From Streptomyces sp. S465 (lineage in GTDB: Bacteria > Actinomycetota > Actinomycetes > Streptomycetales > Streptomycetaceae), in contig NZ_CP114036.1 of the NCBI RefSeq assembly GCF_026898115.1, positions 5,946,001 to 6,010,000 on the forward strand: a stretch of DNA of 64,000 nt, given 5' to 3'. This document shows, one piece after another, positions 52,127 through 59,907 of the stretch (positions are counted from its first letter, which is position 1; each line of letters opens with the position of its first letter). A model generated the notes under the pieces. That model saw nothing but the letters and a program-made list of their open reading frames with translations. It did no database searches and was not told the DNA's origin. A program made the position numbers and the translations under genes.

Positions 52127-52444
52127 ATGAGCGCGATGACCGGGCTGCGCCTGCTGCCGTGGACGGACCCCGAGGGCAAGCCGTGTTACCTGTCGTCGGA
52201 CGACGGGAACAGCCCGCTGAACCGACGCGCGGACGCGGTCGAGGCCGTACAGGTGTCCATGGGCGCGAAACTCCTCCATCACGCCCGGCCGCTGCTGGAC
52301 GACCCCAAGGCAGACGCGCGCGAACTGCGCTTCCTCGCGGACCGGCTGTGCGAGGCGCTCCGCGATGTGCTGCGGGTGGCTGAAAGCAGGGGCGCCCGCC
52401 TGCCTTCGTACGACGAAGGCGACGACCCGGACGAGGGGGCGTGA
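52127..52444 (+). CDS. Small conserved actinobacterial protein (paralogue of the 7383 gene)
   Basis: A 105-aa protein that shares LRLLPWTDPEGKPCYL and ELRFLADRLCEALRDVLRVAESRGARLP with the 94-aa protein at 7383-7667. The C-terminus is mostly helical with an acidic tail (SYDEGDDPDEGA). No catalytic motif is seen. Its gene is divergent from an XRE/DUF397 operon. Start: ATG 52127 or 52136; its paralogue's arrangement favours 52127. Confidence 0.65.
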   Translation: MSAMTGLRLLPWTDPEGKPCYLSSDDGNSPLNRRADAVEAVQVSMGAKLLHHARPLLDDPKADARELRFLADRLCEALRDVLRVAESRGARLPSYDEGDDPDEGA

Positions 52445-52445
52445 G

Positions 52446-52483
52446 GGGCGCCGCCCCGGCGGTCTCCCGCCGGGGCGGCGCCC
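52446..52483. terminator. Bidirectional terminator
   Basis: Perfect 17-nt arms (GGGCGCCGCCCCGGCGG and complement) around a TCTC loop, directly after the stop of the 52127 gene and facing the convergent carboxypeptidase gene. Confidence 0.8.
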
Positions 52484-52503
52484 GCGTGCCGTATGGCCTC
52501 GGC

Positions 52504-53856
52504 TCAGGCGCAGTACTGCGCCTCCTTGCCGATCGAGCGGTACATGCAGTCCGCGTTCTCCACGAGTTGGAGCACCGCGTCGCGGTTGCGGGCGGTTTCG
52601 CGGGCGATGACCTCGTCGGGCGGGTAGAAGCCGCCGGCGCCGGAGGAGGTCGGGTACATCTCGAAGGTGTAGGCGAAGACCTTCTGGTCGCCCCACAGCC
52701 AGTCGTCGATCGCGCCGTCGGTGATGTACAACTCGCTCGACTGCTCGGGGGTGTAGCCGTTGCTCGCCGCCATCTTCTTGCCGACCGCCGCGAAGGCGTC
52801 GTAGTCGTCCCGCGTCATGCCGGTCGTGGTTTCGTCGTACGTCCAGCCGAAGGGCCACAGCACCAGTTCGCTGTAGGTGTGGAAGTCGATCGCGGCCTTG
52901 AGCTGCTGCTTTCCGCCGACGATGCGGCTGCGGGCGAAGTCGGCGACGACCTTGACCTCGGGGGCGGACTCGGCGCGGGCGCCGCGGTAGGTCTCGGAGC
53001 CGGGGGAGCCGGAGGAGCCGCCGCAGCAGCCCCATTTGAAGGCCCAGTTGCGGTTGAGGTCGGTGCCGACGGACGAGGAGCCGGAGTTGGGCTGGCGGTT
53101 CTTGCGCCAGCTGCGGTAGGAGCCGGTGGCGATGTCGTACTCGCCGCCGTCGGGGTTCACATCCGGGACGATCCAGATCTCCCGGCCGTTGACCGCGCTG
53201 GTGATCCGGGAGTCGCTGCCGTAGCCCTCGGTGAACTGCCGCACCAGATAGAGGGCCATCTCGACGGTCAGGTGCTCACGCGCGTGCTGATGGGCGGTGA
53301 AGAGGACCTCGGGCTCGTTCTCGTCGGTGGCCACGTTGTCGCTGATCTTCAGGGCGACGATGTCGCGGCCCTCGTACGACTTTCCGATGACGCGCTTGCT
53401 GAGGATGGACGGATACTTGGCCACCGCCGCGTTGATCTCGGCGTTGGCCTCGGCGTAGTTGTGGTATTTCGCGTCGGCCGAGGGGAAGTCGAAGGGCTGC
53501 GCGGACCGGCCCTCGCCGCGGTCGGGCGGGCCCGGCAGCGCGGTGAGCCGGTGGCCGAGCGCGCGCAGCCGCGTGGCCTGTGCCGCGTCGGCGGTGACGA
53601 CCAGGGAGCGGGCGTTCACCTCGTCGATGGAGACTCCGGTGGCGGCGACGGCGGAGCGGGCGGCCGGGGTGGCGGGGCCGGAGACCTCGTACTGCCGCAC
53701 GGTCTCGTCGGCGGTTCCGGCCGCTGCGGGGGCGGTGCGGCCGGTGTCGGGCCGCGCGGCCGGATCGTCGGCCTGGGCTGCCACGGGGGCGGCGAGTGCG
53801 AGGGTGAGCAAGGCGGTGAGGGCGGTGGCCCGTCTACCGCTGATGCGGCGTCGCAT
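52504..53856 (-). CDS. Secreted M14 zinc carboxypeptidase
   Basis: A 450-aa exported carboxypeptidase. A signal peptide (RRRISGRRATALTALLTLALAAPVAAQA) is followed by a pro-region and the M14 domain from about residue 125. Zinc ligands are visible in FTAHQHAREHLTVEMAL (HxxE) and IDFHTYSELVLWPFG; the catalytic glutamate is probably in FAYTFEMYPT. It should trim C-terminal residues of peptides outside the cell. The ATG at 53856 has AGGAG 6-7 nt upstream. Confidence 0.9.
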   Translation of the reverse strand: MRRRISGRRATALTALLTLALAAPVAAQADDPAARPDTGRTAPAAAGTADETVRQYEVSGPATPAARSAVAATGVSIDEVNARSLVVTADAAQATRLRALGHRLTALPGPPDRGEGRSAQPFDFPSADAKYHNYAEANAEINAAVAKYPSILSKRVIGKSYEGRDIVALKISDNVATDENEPEVLFTAHQHAREHLTVEMALYLVRQFTEGYGSDSRITSAVNGREIWIVPDVNPDGGEYDIATGSYRSWRKNRQPNSGSSSVGTDLNRNWAFKWGCCGGSSGSPGSETYRGARAESAPEVKVVADFARSRIVGGKQQLKAAIDFHTYSELVLWPFGWTYDETTTGMTRDDYDAFAAVGKKMAASNGYTPEQSSELYITDGAIDDWLWGDQKVFAYTFEMYPTSSGAGGFYPPDEVIARETARNRDAVLQLVENADCMYRSIGKEAQYCA

Positions 53857-53997
53857 GACATCTCCTGGGGGGTGAAGGGCGAGCGACTGCTGCGCCAGTG
53901 TTCGGCCATGCGCATGACATGCGCAAGGGTGGGAAATGGTCGAAGCCGAAGGCACCTCTCATCGGAGGCACCTCCCATCGAGGAAGGAACCCCCCGC

Positions 53998-54855
53998 ATG
54001 CACAGATCTCTCGTCGGTGCGCTCTCGGCCCTGTTACTGGGCGGCGCGACCCTCGTGGGCGCGGGCGCGGCGCCCGCGACGGCCGCGTCCCCCGTGGCCG
54101 CGTCCCCCGCCAAGGCCCCGAAGGCCGTGAACTTCGCGGGCACGGTGGCGCTCAGCAACTGTTCCGGCTCCGTCGTCCGGATGCCGGGCTCGGCCGACAC
54201 CGACCCCGCGCTCGTCCTGTCCAACGGCCACTGCCTGGAGAGCGGTTTCCCGGGCGCGGGAGAAGTGATCGTCGACCAGCCGTCGACCCGGAGCTTCACC
54301 CTGCTGACCGCCTCGGGCGGCAGTGCCGGCACCGTACGGGCCAGCAAGATCGCGTACGCGACGATGACCGACACCGACATCTCGCTGTACCAGCTGACGT
54401 CCACATACGCCCAGATCCAGTCGACGTACGGGATCAAGGCGCTCCAGCTGTCGGACAGCCACCCGACCCAGGGCTCCGCCATCAATGTGGTCTCCGGCTA
54501 CTGGAAGAGGATCTACTCCTGCAATATCGACGGATTCGCCTATCGTCTCAAGGAAGGGGAGTGGACCTGGAAGGATTCGGTCCGCTACACCTCCGCCTGT
54601 AACACGATCGGCGGAACCTCGGGCTCTCCCGTGGTCGACCCGGCGTCCGGCAAGGTCGTGGCCGTGAACAACACGGGCAACGAGGACGGCGGCCGCTGCA
54701 CCCTCAACAACCCCTGCGAGGTCGACGAGAGCGGAACGGTGACGGTGCGGCAGGGGATCAACTACGCCCAGGAGACCTACGGCATCCCGGCATGCGTGAC
54801 CACCGGCAACAAGATCGACCTGAACCGGGCGGGGTGTGCGCTGCCCAAGCCCTGA
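53998..54855 (+). CDS. Secreted trypsin-like serine protease
   Basis: A 285-aa exported protease. A signal peptide (SLVGALSALLLGGATLVGAGAAPATAA) precedes a chymotrypsin-fold domain with the triad His78 (SNGHC), Asp127 (DTDISLY) and Ser208 (IGGTSGSPVVD); Cys55/79 and Cys175/201 pairs could form disulfides. GTSGSP resembles glutamyl endopeptidase-type enzymes. The ATG at 53998 follows GAGGAAGGAACC. It is divergent from the carboxypeptidase gene, so both may share control. Confidence 0.85.
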   Translation: MHRSLVGALSALLLGGATLVGAGAAPATAASPVAASPAKAPKAVNFAGTVALSNCSGSVVRMPGSADTDPALVLSNGHCLESGFPGAGEVIVDQPSTRSFTLLTASGGSAGTVRASKIAYATMTDTDISLYQLTSTYAQIQSTYGIKALQLSDSHPTQGSAINVVSGYWKRIYSCNIDGFAYRLKEGEWTWKDSVRYTSACNTIGGTSGSPVVDPASGKVVAVNNTGNEDGGRCTLNNPCEVDESGTVTVRQGINYAQETYGIPACVTTGNKIDLNRAGCALPKP

Positions 54856-54888
54856 CGCCTGCCTGAACGTCCGAACCCCCGAACACCC

Positions 54889-54935
54889 GTACGCCGGTGC
54901 GCCCCGCATTCCGTGAGCGGGGCGCACCGGCGTAC
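54889..54935. terminator. Bidirectional terminator
   Basis: Perfect 18-nt arms starting GTACGCCGGTGCGCC around an 11-nt loop between the convergent protease and chitinase genes. Confidence 0.8.
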
Positions 54936-54953
54936 GTGGTGCCGAGGTGTCTG

Positions 54954-55964
54954 CTACAGGCCGTGGACGTGCTCGCCGACCGCCTTCGACCAGGCGTTCC
55001 CGTTCGCCGCGTCCCAGTTGGTGGACCAGGTCATCGCGCCGCGGATGCCGGGGTAGGTCTTGGACGGCTTGAAGCTGCCGCAGCCGGTGCCCTTGGCGAG
55101 GCAGTCGAGGGCGTCGTTGACGACGCCCGGCTCGACGTAGCCGGAGCCGGCGCCGCTGGTGGAGGCGGGGACGCCGATGCCGACCTGGGACGGGTCCAGG
55201 CCGTTCTCGAGCTGGATGCAGGCGAGGGCGGTGAGGAAGTCGACCGAGCCCTGGGAGTAGACCTGGCCGTCACAGCCCTGCATCGAGCCGCTGTTGTAGT
55301 ACTGCATGTTGACCACCGTCAGGAAGTCCTTGATGCCCAGGGCGGTCTTGAAGTACTCGGTGTTCGCCGACTGCATGTCGATGGTCTGCGGCGCCATGGT
55401 GACCACGACGTCGCTCTTCTTGTCGTGGACGGCCTTGAGGGCCTTGGTCATGTAGGTGGAGTTGACGCCGTTCTCCAGGTCGATGTCGACGCCGTCGAAC
55501 CCGTACTCGTCCATCAGGCCGGTGATGGAGGAGGCGAAGGCGTCCGCCGAGGCGTCGTCGCTGACCGAGATCGTGCCCTTCTCACCGCCGACGGAGATGA
55601 TCACGGACTTCCCGGCCGCCTGCTTGGCCTTGATGTCGTCCTTGAACTGCTGCTCGTCGCCGTAGCCGGTGGCGGGGTCGAGGGTGAAGTCGACCGCTCC
55701 GGGGGTGCCGGTGGCGTCCGCGAAGGCGACCGCGATGATGTCGTAGTCGTCCGGCACGTCCGACAGCTTCTGGGTCGTCGCGCCGTTGTCGAAGTTCTGC
55801 CAGTAGCCGGTGACGGCGTGCTCGGGGACGGCGGCGGCGCCATGCCCGGCGGCGGGCTGCTCCTCGGACGCGTGGGCCGATCCGGCGGATATCAGCCCTC
55901 CGGCGGCGAGGGCGGCGACCGCGGCGGCGGAGAGCAACCGCTTGGTGATCTGTGCGCGTACCAC
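54954..55964 (-). CDS. Secreted GH18 chitinase (single domain)
   Basis: A 336-aa exported chitinase. A signal peptide (residues 1-32) is followed by a GH18 barrel starting HAVTGYWQNFDNGAT. The catalytic motif FDGVDIDLE is intact (Glu164), as is VVVTMAPQTIDMQSANTEYF. No binding domain is attached. Its promoter has the same operator and -35 box as the larger chitinase gene downstream of it in the window, and the catalytic domains are close relatives, so they look like a duplicated pair. Confidence 0.92.
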   Translation of the reverse strand: MVRAQITKRLLSAAAVAALAAGGLISAGSAHASEEQPAAGHGAAAVPEHAVTGYWQNFDNGATTQKLSDVPDDYDIIAVAFADATGTPGAVDFTLDPATGYGDEQQFKDDIKAKQAAGKSVIISVGGEKGTISVSDDASADAFASSITGLMDEYGFDGVDIDLENGVNSTYMTKALKAVHDKKSDVVVTMAPQTIDMQSANTEYFKTALGIKDFLTVVNMQYYNSGSMQGCDGQVYSQGSVDFLTALACIQLENGLDPSQVGIGVPASTSGAGSGYVEPGVVNDALDCLAKGTGCGSFKPSKTYPGIRGAMTWSTNWDAANGNAWSKAVGEHVHGL

Positions 55965-56044
55965 GACAGCCTCCGTGTGTGGGGGGAGAGGTGTGGGGGT
56001 GGTGTTGCCAATGCGCGTTCAGGGGCCCCTGTGGCGTGCGTATA

Positions 56045-56072
56045 AGGTGGTCCAGACCAATGCCGTTGTCAA
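56045..56072 (-). promoter_or_regulatory. Chitinase promoter with DasR-like operator
   Basis: GTGGTCCAGACCAAT at 56047-56061 resembles the DasR-responsive element and the chitinase promoter repeat TGGTCCAGACC known in Streptomyces. A TTGACA-35 box (minus strand, 56072-56067) lies beside it, so the operator falls inside the promoter. Confidence 0.7.
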
Positions 56073-56119
56073 CCCCACGCGTCATCTTCGCTACCCGTGA
56101 GGGTGAAAAATGCGGATGA

Positions 56120-56152
56120 GGGGGCCGGAGCGCTTGCGCCCCGGCCCCCTTT
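56120..56152 (-). terminator. Terminator of the second chitinase gene
   Basis: GGGGGCCGG and CCGGCCCCC form a 9-bp stem with a 12-nt loop; it lies 98 bp past the stop of the 56250-57974 gene. Confidence 0.5.
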
Positions 56153-56249
56153 CCCCTTCTGCGACTGCCGCGCCTTCTGGGCCTTCTGATCCTTCTGCGA
56201 TCCTTCCTCTCCCCTTCCGCTCGCTTTCCGCGGAAGGGGCCGCGTCACG

Positions 56250-57974
56250 CTACGGCAGTCCGTGGACCTTGGGGCCCACCGCGTTGGACCACGCGTTGCC
56301 CGCGGTCGCGTCCCAGTTGGTGGACCAGGTCATCGCGCCGCGCAGCGCCGGGTAGGTCCTGGACGGTTTGAAGGTGCCGCAGTTCGTGCCGCGGGCCAGG
56401 CAGTCCAGGGCGTTGTTCACGACCGTCGGCGAGACGTAGCCGCTGCCCGCGCCGCGCGTCGAGGCGGGGACGCCGAGGCCGACCTGGGACGGGGACAGTC
56501 CGCCCTCCAGCTGGATGCAGGCCAGGGCGGTGAGGAAGTCGACCGAGCCCTGGGAGTAGACCTTTCCGTCGCAGCCCAGCATGGAACCGCTGTTGTAGTA
56601 CTGCGTGTTGACCACCGTCAGGATGTCCTTGATGTTCAGCGCCGTCTGGAAGTAGGCGTTGGACGTGGACTGCATGTCGAGCGTCTGCGGGGCCATGGTG
56701 ATGACGAGCCCTGACCCGGCCTTCGCCGACAGCGCGCGCAGCGCCTGGGTCATATAGGTGGCGTTGAGGCCGTTCTCCAGGTCGATGTCGACGCCGTCGA
56801 AGCCGTACTCCTGCATCAGGGCGTAGACGGAGTTGGCGAAGTTGTTCGCGGATGCGGTGTCGTTGACGGACACCGTGCCGTTCTGGCCGCCGATCGAGAT
56901 CACGACGGACTTCCCGGCCGCCTGCTTGGCCTTGATGTCGTCCTTGAACTGCTGCTCGCTGCCGTAGCCGACGGCGGGATCGAGATGGAAGTCGACCGCT
57001 CCCGGGGTGCCGGTGGCGTCCGCGAAGGCGACCGCGATGATGTCGTACTGGTCCTGGACGGCGGCCAGCTTCTGCACGGTCGCGCCGTTGTCGAAGTTCT
57101 GCCAGTAGCCGGTGACCGCGTGCTTCGGCACGGTGCCGCCACCGCCCCCGCCGCTTCCGGCCGAGGTCGTGCCCGTGACGGCGGACGACCTGGGCGACTC
57201 ACCCGCCGCGTTGGTGGCGGTGACCTCGAACCGGTACGAGGTGGACGGCGACAGGCCGGTCACGGTCGCCGAGGTGCCGCTGACCGACTGCGCCTTGGAG
57301 CCGTCGCGGTAGACGTTGTAGCCGGTCGCGCCGGTGACCGGGGACCAGGACAGGGCGATGGAGGACGAGGTGACGGCGCCGGTGCTCAGCCCGCCCGGCG
57401 CGGCCGGCACGGGGTCGCCGGGGTCACCGGGGTCGCCGCCGGGGCCGGTCAGGGTGATGTCGTCGGCGTAGTAGGCGGGCTGGCCGTACCAGCCGTGGGT
57501 GTAGACGGTCACCGAGGTGGTGTTCGCGCCGGTGGTGAAGGACGTGCTGAGCTGCTGCCAGCCGGTGGCCGAGGGCGTCCAGGTCGAGACGTCGGTGGTG
57601 CCGGTGCCGCTCGCGCCGAGGTACACATAGCTGCCCTGCACCCAGGCGCTGAGCGTGTACGAGGAGTTGGGCTGGACGGCGACGGTCTGGGCGCAGCGGG
57701 CGTTGTCCGTGCCCGCCGGGGTGGCCTTGAGCGCGGCCGAGCCGCTGTGGACGGGGCTCGTGACGGTGGTGCCGGCGGCGGCCGAGCAGGTCCAGCCGCT
57801 GAGGCCGGATTCGAAACCGGGGTTCTGGGCGAGGTTGGCGGCGGCGGCGCTCGCGGCGCCGCCGCCGAGGGCGACAAGGCCGGTGGCACCCAGTGCGGCG
57901 GTGGCGAACGCGCTGGTCAGCCGGGCGAACCGGCGTCTGAGCCGGGTGCTGCGGGGGTGTGGGGCACGGTCCAT
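56250..57974 (-). CDS. Secreted modular chitinase (CBM - FnIII - GH18)
   Basis: A 574-aa exported chitinase. After a signal peptide (residues 1-44) comes a carbohydrate-binding module (about 45-178, NLAQNPGFESGLSGW ... WYGQPAYYADDITLTG), a Pro/Gly linker, a fibronectin III domain (about 192-275, APGGLSTGAVTSSSIALSWSPV) and the GH18 domain from about 287 with FDGVDIDLE (catalytic Glu). The module architecture matches typical Streptomyces family 18 chitinases. ATG 57974 was chosen. Confidence 0.92.
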   Translation of the reverse strand: MDRAPHPRSTRLRRRFARLTSAFATAALGATGLVALGGGAASAAAANLAQNPGFESGLSGWTCSAAAGTTVTSPVHSGSAALKATPAGTDNARCAQTVAVQPNSSYTLSAWVQGSYVYLGASGTGTTDVSTWTPSATGWQQLSTSFTTGANTTSVTVYTHGWYGQPAYYADDITLTGPGGDPGDPGDPVPAAPGGLSTGAVTSSSIALSWSPVTGATGYNVYRDGSKAQSVSGTSATVTGLSPSTSYRFEVTATNAAGESPRSSAVTGTTSAGSGGGGGGTVPKHAVTGYWQNFDNGATVQKLAAVQDQYDIIAVAFADATGTPGAVDFHLDPAVGYGSEQQFKDDIKAKQAAGKSVVISIGGQNGTVSVNDTASANNFANSVYALMQEYGFDGVDIDLENGLNATYMTQALRALSAKAGSGLVITMAPQTLDMQSTSNAYFQTALNIKDILTVVNTQYYNSGSMLGCDGKVYSQGSVDFLTALACIQLEGGLSPSQVGLGVPASTRGAGSGYVSPTVVNNALDCLARGTNCGTFKPSRTYPALRGAMTWSTNWDATAGNAWSNAVGPKVHGLP

Positions 57975-58051
57975 GACTGCCTCCGTGGGGGAATCCGTTG
58001 GAAAGCCGGCGTAAAGGAGGAGCTTGCGGACGGTGGCCACCGTATGAACGT

Positions 58052-58080
58052 AAAGTGGTCCAGACCAATAGTCTTGTCAA
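58052..58080 (-). promoter_or_regulatory. Chitinase promoter with DasR-like operator
   Basis: GTGGTCCAGACCAAT at 58055-58069 is identical to the operator at 56047-56061; a TTGACA -35 box (minus strand, 58080-58075) has the same relation to it. Confidence 0.7.
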
Positions 58081-58254
58081 GAGGATGCGCGCCCTCCGCA
58101 ACCGGCCCGGGTGAGGAACCCAGAGGAACTGTTCTCTCGCGCGGCTTTCGTGGATAAAGTGACGATGCACCAGGACAGACGACGCACCAGGACAGGGGCA
58201 GTAAAGACCTGTGGCCGCCGCCGCTCGGCGCCGATGTGAGACGGGGTAGCCGAC

Positions 58255-59160
58255 GTGCCCACCGCGATAGCAGTCACCGGCCGGGAGCTGGTGCTTCCGC
58301 CGCCCGACGGGCAGACCCCGTCGGCCGTAGTGCTCCGCCCGCCGGAGGCGCAGTCGCTCGACGACGCGGCCGCCGAGGTCGCGACCCTCCTGGACCAGCA
58401 GGGCTATCTCATCGTGCTCTACCCGGCCGCGACCCCCGCGGCCGTGGTCCGCCGGCTGCACACCGTGCGTGCCGTCCTGGAGAGCGACCGGATGGCGCTG
58501 CTGCCGCTCGAACTGCCGCCGCTGGCCGTGGCCGTGCTCGCCCGCCAGCTGCGCCAGCTGTCCCTATCGGACTTCAGCCCCGGCGTCCTGGCCTGCGCCG
58601 CCCGGCTGCTCTCCCACTACATCCACGCGGGCGCGCTCCTGGGCAGCGTCGCCCGGCTGGACCGGGTCCCGGTCAGCCTCACCTCGCACGTCAAGTCGTG
58701 GATGCCCGGCGCCCAGTTCGGGGTGCTCGCCCACCCCACCCCGCGGCTGGTCAGGGTCGGCGGCGCGGCCGAGCTGCCCGCCCCCGGCTACGCCACCGCC
58801 CTGACCGTCGCCCGGGGCCAGCTGACCAGCCATGGCCACGGGGACGGCGGCGCGGGCCACGACGACTGGGTCACCGGCGCCCTCGCCCCCGCCTGGGGCG
58901 TACGGGGGGTGGAGGAGGTGCCGCTGCCCGCCGAGTCGGCGCGCTGGTGGGGCACCCCGAAGCTGATCGAGTTCGCCGCGGCCATCCCCGACCTCTCGGT
59001 GCTCTACCAGCTCGTGGCCTCCGTCAGGAGAGAGGAGTGCCACTGGTGCGGTTTCGAACTCATCGGCGACCGCTGCGCCTTCTGTTCCTGCCCGGTGGCG
59101 CGCGGCGATGAGATCCCCGCCCTGCTCACGTCCCACCGTCCCGCCCTGACCAGCCGGTAA
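58255..59160 (+). CDS. Conserved hypothetical protein with C-terminal Cys cluster
   Basis: A 301-aa protein of unknown function that opens the tad operon region. The N-terminal two thirds are alpha/beta-like; the C-terminus has ECHWCGFELIGDRCAFCSCPVARGDE (Cys about 262, 265, 273, 276, 278), which could bind zinc. No membrane helix is visible. The start is GTG 58255. It lies 26 nt upstream of the CpaB-like gene, so it is probably co-transcribed with it. Confidence 0.7.
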   Translation: MPTAIAVTGRELVLPPPDGQTPSAVVLRPPEAQSLDDAAAEVATLLDQQGYLIVLYPAATPAAVVRRLHTVRAVLESDRMALLPLELPPLAVAVLARQLRQLSLSDFSPGVLACAARLLSHYIHAGALLGSVARLDRVPVSLTSHVKSWMPGAQFGVLAHPTPRLVRVGGAAELPAPGYATALTVARGQLTSHGHGDGGAGHDDWVTGALAPAWGVRGVEEVPLPAESARWWGTPKLIEFAAAIPDLSVLYQLVASVRREECHWCGFELIGDRCAFCSCPVARGDEIPALLTSHRPALTSR

Positions 59161-59186
59161 CGTCCCCGAACGAGGTTGTGCGTCCC

Positions 59187-59891
59187 ATGAATTCACGCCA
59201 GCGCCGCGGAGTCATCCTGCTGCTCCTGTCGGTCCTGTGCGCCGTCGGTGCCTTCGCCGGAGTGCTCGCCGTCATCGACGACGTGGAGTCGAAGGTCGGC
59301 CCCGAGACCACCGCGTACAAGCTCACCTCGGACGTCAAGCCGTACAAGGCCCTGGAGGCGGGGCAGTTCGAGAAGGTCTCGATGCCCGAGCGCTATGTGC
59401 CCTCCACCGCCGTCACCGATCTCGCCGAGCTACGCGGGAAGATCGCGGTGACCCAGCTGGCCAAGGGGTCGCTGCTGCAACGGGACATGATCGTGGACCG
59501 GCCCGCCCTGAAGCCCGGCGAACAGGAGATCGCCATCATGATCGACGCGGCCACCGGTGTCGCGGGCAAGATCACGCCGGGCGCGAAGGTCAACATCTAC
59601 GCGACCTTCGAGGGCAGGACCCAGGACGAGGAACCGGTCTCCAAGCTGATCGTCGCGGGCGCCGAGGTGCTCGACCTCGGCAAGATCACCGCCCTGGAGC
59701 CGGACCAGGACGACAAGCGGCGGATCAACGAGGCCGTCCCGATCACCTTCGCGCTCGACACCAAGAACGCCCAGCGCGTGGCGTACGCCGAGTCCTTCGC
59801 CTCCCATGTGCGGCTCGCGCTGGTCGCCCCGGGCGAGGACGACTCCATAGACCCCGGCGACCGCACCTACACCCTCGACGGTGACAAGTGA
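59187..59891 (+). CDS. CpaB/RcpC-like Flp pilus assembly protein
   Basis: A 234-aa membrane protein. A membrane helix (VILLLLSVLCAVGAFAGVLAVI, about residues 8-29) is followed by an SAF-like domain: YKALEAGQFEKVSMPERYVP, GKIAVTQLAKGSLLQRDMIV and EIAIMIDAATGVAGKITPGAKVNIYATF match CpaB/RcpC. It probably helps build the outer part of the Tad secretion system. ATG 59187 was chosen; GTG 59178 is an alternative. Confidence 0.85.
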   Translation: MNSRQRRGVILLLLSVLCAVGAFAGVLAVIDDVESKVGPETTAYKLTSDVKPYKALEAGQFEKVSMPERYVPSTAVTDLAELRGKIAVTQLAKGSLLQRDMIVDRPALKPGEQEIAIMIDAATGVAGKITPGAKVNIYATFEGRTQDEEPVSKLIVAGAEVLDLGKITALEPDQDDKRRINEAVPITFALDTKNAQRVAYAESFASHVRLALVAPGEDDSIDPGDRTYTLDGDK

Positions 59892-59907
59892 GTGAGGAGG
59901 TGCCGCG

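Noticed and set aside
52058..52130. Leader ORF before the 52127 gene matching the 27-codon ORF at 7664
   Set aside because: A frame with SGWLFAWG resembles SWLFAHG of the first locus, but it does not end at the next start; the frame that does overlap encodes only 12 codons. The evidence is too thin.
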